Positions 1 to 5,757 of a DNA stretch of 9,866 nucleotides are shown here, piece after piece. Origin of the DNA: Acidobacteriota bacterium. GTDB lineage: Bacteria > Acidobacteriota > Thermoanaerobaculia > Thermoanaerobaculales > Sulfomarinibacteraceae. Where the stretch lies: assembly GCA_030637805.1 (NCBI GenBank), contig DAOWFV010000243.1, positions 1 to 9,866 on the forward strand, written 5' to 3'. The notes beneath the pieces were generated by a model. The model did no database searches and was not told the origin of the DNA. It saw only the letters and a program-made list of their open reading frames with translations. Position 1 is the stretch's first letter, and every line of letters starts with the position of its first letter. A program made the position numbers and the translations under genes.

Positions 1-729
1 CTCCATGTTCATGACATGGCAGGCTCCGCAGACGTTTGAGATCGAATCGACCCCCGGCGGGGTAGCGCCGTGTGACCCATGGCAATCGTTGCAGGTCGGC
101 GCGCTGAGGTCGTTGCCCTGCGTGAGCGCGAGGAAGTGAACCGATCGACGGTAGCGCGAGACCTGGCCGGCGGAGATGCCGTACCCGCCCATCAGCTCGG
201 AATCGGCGTGGCATTCCGCACAGGTAGCCACGACCTGGGTTGGGTAGACCGAGGATCTCGGGTCGGAGGCAGCCATGATGCCGTGGACACCGTGGCAGGA
301 GATGCAGGTCGCCACCTTTGTGTCGCCTTCCGCCAAACGCATTCCGTGGATGCTTGTCCGGTACTGGTCCCACTGATCGGTCGGCAGGTTTGGATCGAAG
401 CGTCTGATGAAACCCGGGTCTCCATGGCAGCTGCCACAGAGGGCGGGAATCTCCCCAGCCGCAGGCGCCCCGCGAAAGCCACGATCCGGGTCCATCGCCT
501 CGTCCGCTTCCTCAGCGTTGGCGTCGCCGCCGTGGCAGAGCACGCAGCCCAGGCCTCCACGATTGTGTACATCGCCGGCAAAGAGCTCGGCGGGCTCACG
601 AAGCTCGGGCTCGTCAAGCTCCAGGTGGCAGCTGACGCAGCTCCCTCCAGTGGCGGGGCCACCCCCCTCCTGAGCTCCCACGATCGTTGCGCACAGTCCC
701 AGCGTCAGTATGACGTTCCACCGCCTCAC
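1..729 (-). CDS. Multiheme cytochrome c of a Rieske/cytochrome b complex (3' end outside window)
   Basis: Exported electron-transfer cytochrome, probably the electron acceptor of the quinol-oxidising complex encoded just upstream. The frame is open for all 243 codons visible and runs off the left edge. It has a short signal-like N-terminus (basic RRW, then a hydrophobic stretch about residues 5-19). Seven CxxCH haem c sites follow: CVSCH at 31, CVLCH at 62, CGSCH at 98, CISCH at 142, CAECH at 170, CNDCH at 213 and CGACH at 234. The HGVHG and HGSHG spacers are typical of paired-CxxCH cytochromes. The start is GTG at 729, whose last two bases belong to the TGA stop of cytochrome b (GTGA overlap), so translation is probably coupled. 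A G-run about 7 bases upstream is the only Shine-Dalgarno-like sequence. Haem attachment is inferred from motifs; the total number of haems is unknown because the C-terminus is missing. Confidence 0.9.
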   Translation of the reverse strand, partial: MRRWNVILTLGLCATIVGAQEGGGPATGGSCVSCHLELDEPELREPAELFAGDVHNRGGLGCVLCHGGDANAEEADEAMDPDRGFRGAPAAGEIPALCGSCHGDPGFIRRFDPNLPTDQWDQYRTSIHGMRLAEGDTKVATCISCHGVHGIMAASDPRSSVYPTQVVATCAECHADSELMGGYGISAGQVSRYRRSVHFLALTQGNDLSAPTCNDCHGSHGATPPGVDSISNVCGACHVMNME

Positions 730-1808
730 AGGAATACCCCCATGAACGAGAGACCCGTCATCACCACGATGTACGCGAGAACAAACCACCCCACCGCCGT
801 GAAAAGAGGGCTCGGTTCACCGCGGCGTGCGCGCCGATCGAGGACCGGAATCAGAAACCACAGGACCCCGGCAAGGGCGAACGCCCCGAGACCGAGCAGC
901 TCACCCTCAATCCCCAGGACCATGCCGGGGATCAGCTTCAAGGTCTCGAACATGAAGAGGAAGTACCACTCCGGCGTGATACCAGCGGGGGCCGACGCAA
1001 AGGGGTCGGCCTTGACGCCCAGCTCCCAGGGGAAAAACGCCGCCAATCCGCACAGGATGGCGAGGCCTACCAGCCACACCACCAGCTCGCGGAGAACGAA
1101 GTTCGGAAGAAACCTCATCCCACCCCGACGCTCGGCATCGTCTTCCAAACCACGGGGGACATGGATACCCTGGCGTTGGACGAAAGCCAGGTGCGCGCCG
1201 ATCAGCCCGGTGATGATGAGAGGCATCACTGCCACGTGAAAGCCGAAGAACCGGGTCAACGTGGCGCCGGTGACATCCTCACCGCCGCGCAGGAAACGCA
1301 GGAGCCAATCGCCAACCAGCGGGACCTTGCTCACCATGTCGGTTCCCACCCTGGTGGCGAAGAAGGCGAGCTCGTTCCACGGCAGGAGGTAGCCGGAAAA
1401 ACCAAAGCCCATCGCCATCGCCAAGAGCAGACATCCGGTCCACCACGTCATCTCCCGTGGTTTGGCGTAGGACTTCATGAACACAACCGAGAACATGTGG
1501 GCGAAGGCCGAAAGGACCATCAGGTTGGCTGACCACGAGTGGACCGAGCGCACCAACCACCCAAAGGGAACACGGGTGACGATGAACTGAACGCTTTCGA
1601 ACGCCGCCTCAGCGGTCGGACGGTAGTACAACAACAAGAGAACGCCGGAAGCCACCTGGATCATGAAGAAGAACAGCGTCAGACCGCCAAAGAAATAGGC
1701 CCCCTCGAAGCGGTGCCTCGGCACCTCCTTCTCGCCGGCGAATTCGATCAGCGGCCGGATATCGAGGCGTTCGTCGAGAAAGCGGGTGATCGCGTCGACG
1801 AACCTCAA
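726..1808 (-). CDS. Cytochrome b (b6/subunit IV fused type) of a quinol:cytochrome c reductase
   Basis: Membrane core of a cytochrome bc-type complex, which oxidises quinol and passes electrons to the Rieske protein and through two b haems. The 360-residue protein is strongly hydrophobic with about eight likely membrane helices. Likely haem b ligands are H90 and H104 in helix B (13 residues between) and H191 and H206 in helix D (14 residues between, the b6-type spacing). The Qo-site PEWY motif is at 279-282, in the subunit IV-like half, so b6 and subunit IV are fused in one chain. The segment FFGG (39-42) lines up with the b6 region that carries the cysteine for haem cn; here that position is Phe, so no covalent cn haem is expected. 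The start is TTG at 1808, two bases after the Rieske stop, with AAGGA 9 bases upstream. The stop overlaps the GTG of the next gene. Confidence 0.95.
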   Translation of the reverse strand: MRFVDAITRFLDERLDIRPLIEFAGEKEVPRHRFEGAYFFGGLTLFFFMIQVASGVLLLLYYRPTAEAAFESVQFIVTRVPFGWLVRSVHSWSANLMVLSAFAHMFSVVFMKSYAKPREMTWWTGCLLLAMAMGFGFSGYLLPWNELAFFATRVGTDMVSKVPLVGDWLLRFLRGGEDVTGATLTRFFGFHVAVMPLIITGLIGAHLAFVQRQGIHVPRGLEDDAERRGGMRFLPNFVLRELVVWLVGLAILCGLAAFFPWELGVKADPFASAPAGITPEWYFLFMFETLKLIPGMVLGIEGELLGLGAFALAGVLWFLIPVLDRRARRGEPSPLFTAVGWFVLAYIVVMTGLSFMGVFL

Positions 1809-1810
1809 GG

Positions 1811-2251
1811 TCAGCTTTCCTTCGTCACCCAGATCTCATCGTCGGTGATGTCGACCCGGTAGCGCTCGAGAGGCCGCGGCGGCGGGCCCGCGATGTTGCC
1901 TCCGTTGAGATCGAAGCGTCCATTGTGACAAGCACACCAGATATTCTGCATGTCCTCCCGGAACTGCACCGTGCAGTTGAGGTGGGTGCAAATCGCGGAG
2001 AACGCCCGCACCTCCCCGGTAGCCGTGCGCACCAGGATCCCCGGTTTGGAACCGAAGCGAAAGACCTTGCCAGAGCCCGGTGGCAGTTCGGCAAGGTCAC
2101 CGGCGTGCACGGTGTTGGTAGGCGCCTCGGCCACCTCGGGAGGGATGACGAATCGAAATGCCGGATAGAGGGCCGACACCATAACCGCTCCCAGACTGGT
2201 ACCCAAAACCCAGTCGACGACAGAGCGCCGGGTTGGTCGCGGTTCGAGGAT
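1811..2251 (-). CDS. Rieske [2Fe-2S] protein of the bc-type complex, start codon unusual
   Basis: Takes electrons from quinol at the Qo site and passes them to the cytochrome c partner. Counting from the TTG at 2206, the cluster motifs are CTHLNC (73-78) and CACHNG (91-96): ligands C73, H75, C91, H94, and C78/C93 as the usual disulfide pair. Relative to canonical CPCHGSxY, the Ser is Gly and the Tyr is Phe, which predicts a low redox potential as in menaquinol-using complexes. The TTG start would give 131 residues but cut into the usual N-terminus. The same frame upstream of it encodes TRRSVVDWVLGTSLG, a typical Rieske TAT-type anchor. That frame has no ATG, GTG or TTG before a TAA at 2255-2257. 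The start given here is AUC at 2251, preceded by GGAG at a 6-base spacing (146 residues). Family assignment is secure; the start is inference. A nonsense change after ATG 2263 is the alternative. Confidence 0.88.
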   Translation of the reverse strand: MLEPRPTRRSVVDWVLGTSLGAVMVSALYPAFRFVIPPEVAEAPTNTVHAGDLAELPPGSGKVFRFGSKPGILVRTATGEVRAFSAICTHLNCTVQFREDMQNIWCACHNGRFDLNGGNIAGPPPRPLERYRVDITDDEIWVTKES

Positions 2252-2257
2252 CGGTTA

Positions 2258-2261
2258 CTCC
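2258..2261 (-). promoter_or_regulatory. Shine-Dalgarno GGAG before a possible AUC start of the Rieske gene
   Basis: GGAG on the minus strand ends 6 bases before AUC (2251-2249), an ideal spacing. The same bases overlap an ATG GAG TAA mini-frame (2263-2255), which is in phase with the Rieske gene but stops after two codons. No comparable ribosome site precedes the TTG at 2206. Confidence 0.45.
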
Positions 2262-2330
2262 ATACCTATATATTCATCTCGATGCCTGAGCAAGTGTAGC
2301 AGATGTCCCAACCACCTAACGAACCAAGAA

Positions 2331-2750
2331 CTACTGCTCCTGCGGCTTCTCCGTCGACATCTGGATCATATTGGCCCCGACCTTTCGCGCCACGTCGAGC
2401 ACATGGACCACCACCCCGTAGTCGGCGGATCGATCCCCCTTGAGAATCACCGCGTTGTCCGGGGCGCGCTCCACCAGCTCGCGCATCCGATTCTCCAGCT
2501 CGCTCTCTTGAACGATCCGATCATCGATCCAGATGGTGCCGTCGGCGGCGATCTTCACCTCGGGCGGGCGTTCCTCCCGGCTCACGCCAGCCGTCTCGGC
2601 GGTCTCCGCCTCCGGAAGCTTGAGCTTGAGACGCTCATCGGTCACGAACTGGGTGGTCACCGCGTAGAAGATCAGGAGGAGAAAGATGATGTCGATCAGA
2701 GGTGACATCTGTATCTCGGGCTTGTGCGACCGCAGGGGAGCCAGGCGCAT
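2331..2750 (-). CDS. exbD: ExbD/TolR-family biopolymer transport protein
   Basis: Partner of the ExbB proton channel; together they use proton motive force to drive TonB (or a Tol-type system). The protein has 139 residues, close to the usual ExbD length. It has a short cytoplasmic N-terminus, one membrane helix (about 16-33) and a periplasmic domain ending near residue 132. The helix begins PLIDIIFLLLIF; D20 sits where family members carry the essential proton-binding aspartate. The periplasmic part has the usual pattern of a charged linker (about 46-66), a beta-rich segment (VKIAADGTIWID) and VILKGDRSADYGVVVHVLDVA. The start is ATG at 2750, sharing one base with the exbB stop (TGATG), so the pair is probably translationally coupled. 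A gap of about 80 bases separates its stop from the Rieske gene. Confidence 0.92.
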   Translation of the reverse strand: MRLAPLRSHKPEIQMSPLIDIIFLLLIFYAVTTQFVTDERLKLKLPEAETAETAGVSREERPPEVKIAADGTIWIDDRIVQESELENRMRELVERAPDNAVILKGDRSADYGVVVHVLDVARKVGANMIQMSTEKPQEQ

Positions 2751-3382
2751 CAGTCTTCGTCCTCCTCATCCCGGACCCTCTCAGGCCTTCGCACCAGGTG
2801 GAGGAAATCCAGGATCTGCGCCTCGATTTCCGCGAGGATACCCACCGCCCGGGCCTCGAGATAGGAGTGGGTGAACAGCGCCGGGATTGCAATCACCAAA
2901 CCCGTGGCGGTCGTGATCAGGGCCTGCGAGATGCCCGAGGAGAGCTGTTCGGTGATGCTCGATCCAGCGGTCGCGACCACCGCGAAGATCTTGATCATGC
3001 CGATCACCGTGCCGAGGAGGCCGAGCAACGGCGCCCCGGCGACGATGGTGGCGAGGGCCGGCAGCCCCCGTTGGAGCCCCATGAGCTGGAGGCGGCCGGT
3101 GTCCTCGAGGATCTCCTTGAGCTCGTCATAGGGTGCATGCCGGTTCTCCACCAGCCCAACGACGAGCTCGGTGAACGGCCCGGGGTGGCGCCGACAGTAG
3201 TCGACGGAACCTCGAAACTTGCGCCCAGCAAGCAACCCGGAGAGGGCCTGTATGGTGCCGGTCTGCAGGTAATTGGCACGGCGCAGCACCCACAACCGTT
3301 CGAGGATGATGGCCAGCGCCGCCAGCGAGAGGATGGCGAGCGGGATCATGACCGGTCCGCCGGATATCAGAATGTCGACCAC
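2750..3382 (-). CDS. exbB: ExbB/TolQ/MotA-family proton channel subunit
   Basis: Inner-membrane proton channel that works with ExbD and energises TonB. The protein has 210 residues and three likely membrane helices at about 10-29, 110-132 and 154-176, the ExbB topology. Family motifs are APLLGLLGTVIGMI (117-130) and ISQALITTATGLVIAIPALF (151-170); T125 and T158 match the pore-lining threonines of E. coli ExbB. The C-terminal tail is very acidic (DEEDED). The start is GTG at 3382 with AGGAG 6 bases upstream. It lies downstream of tonB, with a large palindrome between them, and overlaps exbD by one base. A TolQ role is possible on sequence alone, but the TonB-like gene upstream and the absence here of tolA, tolB and pal favour ExbB. 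Confidence 0.92.
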   Translation of the reverse strand: MVDILISGGPVMIPLAILSLAALAIILERLWVLRRANYLQTGTIQALSGLLAGRKFRGSVDYCRRHPGPFTELVVGLVENRHAPYDELKEILEDTGRLQLMGLQRGLPALATIVAGAPLLGLLGTVIGMIKIFAVVATAGSSITEQLSSGISQALITTATGLVIAIPALFTHSYLEARAVGILAEIEAQILDFLHLVRRPERVRDEEDED

Positions 3383-3400
3383 GGAGTGCTCCTAGCTTCT

Positions 3401-3562
3401 ACCTGAGATGAGCGGTTCTGCCGGATGAGATGTGCCAAGCTCTTGATGCTCTGGTGCTTGCGACAAGCGGAGGCATACCCCGAGGTATGTCGAGCATTGG
3501 CGCAAGTGCCCAGAGCGCAAGAGATTGGTGCAGATCGTCGGCGAGAATCGCTCATCTCAGGT
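3401..3562. repeat. 162-base imperfect palindrome (MITE-like or structured RNA element) between tonB and exbB
   Basis: The ends are a perfect 14-base inverted repeat, ACCTGAGATGAGCG (3401-3414) and its complement (3549-3562). The arms keep matching inward: TTCT/GCCG blocks, CTCTTG, GCTCTGG and CTTGCG all find partners in order. The centre is CATACC (3474-3479), a CCGA loop, then GGTATG (3484-3489). Overall it can fold into one long hairpin with a few bulges and wobble pairs. It fills almost the whole tonB-exbB gap and ends just upstream of the exbB ribosome site. The flanks TTCTA and TTCCA resemble a degenerate target duplication if the element is 3402-3561. It may be a small non-autonomous mobile element or an RNA structure affecting exbBD expression; which of the two is not decided by the sequence. 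Confidence 0.7.
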
Positions 3563-3575
3563 TCCAGTAATTTCA

Positions 3576-4505
3576 TCACCGCCGTCCCCGGTCCGGGGGG
3601 TTGCGGTTGTAGAAGAAAGTGATGGTAACACCCTCCCGGCCCTCACCACCGAGGTCCACCGGCAGTGGCTCGAAGGGCGAGGAACGGGCGATGGCGTCGC
3701 GGGCGGCGAAGTCCATGGGCGGCTTGCCCGATTCGTCGACAATGTGGAGGCTGGTGACCGTGCCGTCGCGTTCGATGAAAAAGCGGATCTTCACCACCCC
3801 CGAGACACCCATCATCGCGATTTCCGGAATCCGCCAGTGGCGGCGGATCTTGGCCAGCATCGCCTTGGCATATGGACCCCAGTCGTACCACTGGGTGTCG
3901 AAGGAGAGACCGCCGGTGTCCACCTGCCCACCCTCGCGATCCGGATTCTCCGGCAGCCCGCCCGCCTCCGGCGGCAGCGCCCAGGCACCGGTCGGGGGTA
4001 GCGGCAGGGCGGGTTCCGGCGCTGGAGCCTCGGGTACGATCTCTCCGGCGCCCTCTGTGCCGGGTTCGGCCGGTCGCTCATCGACCGGCTCCTCCGGCCG
4101 TGGCCGTTCAGTCTCTGCAGGCGGCACCTGCGGCCCCTGCACCTGCGGCGGTGCGCCGGCGTCGAGGACCTGTCCCCCTTCGGCTTGTACGAGCTGTGGA
4201 GTGTTGCCCTCGGTGGAGGGTCTCTCCGCAGCTTCGCCCTCGCCGCCGTGGGCGCGCCGATCGAGATCGGAGAGGGGAACCTGCGGCGAAACCGGCTCCT
4301 CCTCGCGCTCTTCCGCCAGGTCTACAAACTCGAACTCCAGAGGTTGCTGATCCTGGGCTGAGGTTTCGGGGACCAGCTCTACTGCCGACGCGTCGGACGA
4401 GGGCCACAGACGCTCTACCTGCGGCGCCACGAGAAACAGCAGCAGCAGGTGAAGAAGCAGCGAGATCTCCACCGCGCGCCGCAAGGTGCTTCGCTCTCGA
4501 TTCAC
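3576..4505 (-). CDS. tonB: TonB-family energy transducer
   Basis: Inner-membrane anchored periplasm-spanning protein that transmits ExbB-ExbD energy to outer-membrane receptors. The protein has 309 residues. The membrane segment (about 11-28) contains S15-LLL-H19, matching the SxxxH motif of E. coli TonB that contacts ExbB-ExbD. A long Glu/Pro-rich linker (about 60-195) would span the periplasm. The C-terminal TonB domain (about 207-300) has YAKAMLAKIRRHWRIPE, VVKIRFFIERDGTV and SSPFEPLP, in the usual order. The start is GTG at 4505 with AGGG about 7 bases upstream; it is the first gene of the minus-strand run. The linker is acidic rather than the Lys-Pro-rich kind of E. coli. A TolA-like role is less likely because the C-terminal domain reads as TonB. 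Confidence 0.88.
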   Translation of the reverse strand: MNRERSTLRRAVEISLLLHLLLLFLVAPQVERLWPSSDASAVELVPETSAQDQQPLEFEFVDLAEEREEEPVSPQVPLSDLDRRAHGGEGEAAERPSTEGNTPQLVQAEGGQVLDAGAPPQVQGPQVPPAETERPRPEEPVDERPAEPGTEGAGEIVPEAPAPEPALPLPPTGAWALPPEAGGLPENPDREGGQVDTGGLSFDTQWYDWGPYAKAMLAKIRRHWRIPEIAMMGVSGVVKIRFFIERDGTVTSLHIVDESGKPPMDFAARDAIARSSPFEPLPVDLGGEGREGVTITFFYNRNPPDRGRR

Positions 4506-4833
4506 GACGTTACCCTAGCAAGATTCCTGCCATACGATCATCTTCCTCCGACACGACCTTCCAGCAACAACACCGCGGCCTGCGGACACGTTCCCGGCGC
4601 GGAGAATACACCTGCCGCGAGGAGCCGGTGCCGCTTTGGCAGTGCGCCGGGTCACCGTGACCTTCTGCCACCCGTGACCGGTGGACAACCTATGTTCAGA
4701 GTAATCAGGATCTTGCATCGACCAGCTCCAGCCAAAGAGCGGTCTCTTGCGGAGATCGGAATCACATCATTCGCAGCGGTGTTCCCTATTGAGGACGGCG
4801 CGAAGCACTGCTGGTCGTCCATGGAGGAGTTCG
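4506..4833. other. Divergent intergenic region between tonB and the YceI gene
   Basis: These 328 bases separate the leftward tonB operon from the rightward YceI gene, so promoters for both should lie here. I see no gene and no convincing -35/-10 pair on either strand. The clearest structure is a palindrome at 4650-4662, with a partial second copy nearby. Confidence 0.6.
4650..4662. promoter_or_regulatory. Palindrome GGTCACCGTGACC, possible operator
   Basis: Perfect inverted repeat with 6-base arms around a single C. The half-site CCGTGACC recurs at 4672-4679, 17 bases on, in the same orientation. The position in a divergent promoter region suits a regulator binding both transcription units. 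No regulator can be named from the sequence. Confidence 0.4.
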
Positions 4834-5439
4834 ATGCGTCGCTTTTCTCTTTTCACCTTTGTCATCCTCCTTCTCGCGGCAGTCCTTCGCTCCGCGGCAG
4901 GAACCTACACCATCGACCCGGTCCACTCCAGCGTTTCCTTCAAAATCCGACATCTCGTGGCACGCACCGGGGGCGAATTCACCTCCTTCAGCGGCACCAT
5001 CACCCAGGACTTCGAGGATCTCGACCGCAGCGCGGTTGAGCTTCACATCGTGACGGCCAGCATCGACACCCGTGACCGGGACCGTAACGATCACCTGCGT
5101 TCCGCAGAATTCTTCGACGTCGAGAAGTACCCGGAAATCACCTTTGTCAGCACCAAGATCACCAAAGTGGATAACGGCACCTACGCGGTTGCAGGCACTC
5201 TGACCATGCACGGCGTCAGCCACCAGATTACGCTCACTGTTGACTACCTCGGTGAGGCCGAAGATCCGTGGGGCGGCACCCGCGCCGGCTACGAACTCAG
5301 CACCACCATCGACCGCAAGGACTACGGTATCTCCTGGAACAAGACCCTGGATAACGGAGGGCTGATCCTCGGGGACGAGGTGGAGATCTCGATCGACCTC
5401 GAGGTCGTGAAGGTGAAACAGTCCACGGTGAGATGGTAG
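4834..5439 (+). CDS. YceI-family exported lipid-binding protein
   Basis: YceI proteins form a lipocalin-like barrel that binds long polyisoprenoids or fatty amides in the periplasm; some are linked to acid or alkaline stress. The 201-residue protein starts with a signal peptide (basic RR, hydrophobic core about 5-17, likely cleavage after RSAAG). The YceI domain covers the rest: DPVHSSVSFKIRH (28-40), a DTRDRDRNDHLRSAEFFD block (78-95), KYPEITF (98-104), GTLTMHGVSH (121-130) and DYGISWNKTLDNGGLILGDE (163-182). The start is ATG at 4834 with GGAGGAG ending 4 bases upstream; an open frame continues upstream to 4747, but lacks a better ribosome site and would bury the signal peptide. It is transcribed away from tonB and appears to stand alone. 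Its exact ligand cannot be read from the sequence. Confidence 0.93.
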   Translation: MRRFSLFTFVILLLAAVLRSAAGTYTIDPVHSSVSFKIRHLVARTGGEFTSFSGTITQDFEDLDRSAVELHIVTASIDTRDRDRNDHLRSAEFFDVEKYPEITFVSTKITKVDNGTYAVAGTLTMHGVSHQITLTVDYLGEAEDPWGGTRAGYELSTTIDRKDYGISWNKTLDNGGLILGDEVEISIDLEVVKVKQSTVRW

Positions 5440-5477
5440 AACCCGGATCGTTCTGCTAAGTGGCAAGGGGTTGGAAA

Positions 5478-5508
5478 GTTTTGAGTTTTTAGTTTTTAGT
5501 TTTGAGTT
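5478..5508 (+). repeat. AT-rich heptamer repeat (TTTTGAG/TTTTTAG)
   Basis: About four degenerate units of TTTTGAG or TTTTTAG in a row, shortly after the YceI stop. Related copies occur at 7102-7131, and in the opposite orientation at 7739-7757 and 8641-8676. Confidence 0.75.
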
Positions 5509-5511
5509 GCT

Positions 5512-5528
5512 GACGGCCTACGGCCGTC
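5512..5528. other. Short GC hairpin GACGGCC-TAC-GGCCGTC
   Basis: A perfect 7-base stem with a 3-base loop lies about 70 bases after the YceI stop. No T-run follows on either strand, so it is not a standard intrinsic terminator, though it could help end or stabilise the transcript. Confidence 0.5.
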
Positions 5529-5600
5529 GCGACCCGCCGACGGGAGCGGATGTCGGGCAAGGGCGCGATGACCGAAAGTGAAGAAGAACTGGGAATTCAG

Positions 5601-5705
5601 AACTCCCTCCTAATCCCCTAACCCTTTACCTCCTGACTCCCTAACTCCCTAACTCCCTAACTTCATAACTCCCTACCTCTTTACTCTTAACTCTTCACCT
5701 TCTAC
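5601..5705 (+). repeat. Pyrimidine-rich tandem repeat, unit TAACTCCC
   Basis: The plus strand is almost free of G for about 100 bases. The cleanest part, around 5636-5675, repeats CTAACTCC with an 8-base period, then degenerates to CTTAACTCTTC-like units. The complementary strand has GGG tracts spaced by 5 bases (GGGAGTTAGGGAG), so it could form a G-quadruplex. It lies directly upstream of the flavoprotein gene. Confidence 0.75.
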
Positions 5706-5757
5706 CCTCGACGTGCCGATCCTCAATCGGACGGACAGAAGAGGAGTGACGACCAAA

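Larger units (their letters stand above)
5440..5757. other. 318-base intergenic region of low-complexity repeats
   Basis: There is no gene. From left to right it holds an AT-rich heptamer repeat (5478-5508), a 7-base-stem hairpin (5512-5528), a GC-rich core (about 5529-5580), a pyrimidine-rich tandem repeat (5601-5705), a small inverted repeat CCGAT/ATCGG (5716-5730) and the ribosome site GAGGAG (5741-5746) of the next gene. No clear promoter was found. Confidence 0.7.

Noticed and set aside
79..1239. 386-codon open frame on the plus strand
   Set aside because: It lies antisense to the multiheme cytochrome and cytochrome b, both of which have clear motifs; its own protein is Arg/Pro/Ser-rich with no recognisable domain.
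2256..2330. Sigma70 promoter for the Rieske gene (TTGCTC, 17 bases, TATAGG)
   Set aside because: Only about 7 of 12 consensus positions match and the -10 would fall almost on the ribosome site.
2702..3406. Long plus-strand frame across exbB/exbD
   Set aside because: It is an antisense shadow of exbB with a low-complexity, charged translation.
3367..3622. Small frames within the tonB-exbB palindrome
   Set aside because: Short frames exist on both strands because the sequence is a palindrome; neither has a ribosome site or a recognisable domain.
3525..4660. Several plus-strand frames opposite tonB
   Set aside because: They follow from the GC-rich Pro/Glu linker of TonB on the other strand and show no domain.
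5512..5528. Intrinsic terminator of the YceI gene
   Set aside because: The stem is good but no T-run follows it on either strand.
5601..5705. CRISPR array
   Set aside because: The units are only about 8 bases, directly adjoining and degenerate, with no spacers.
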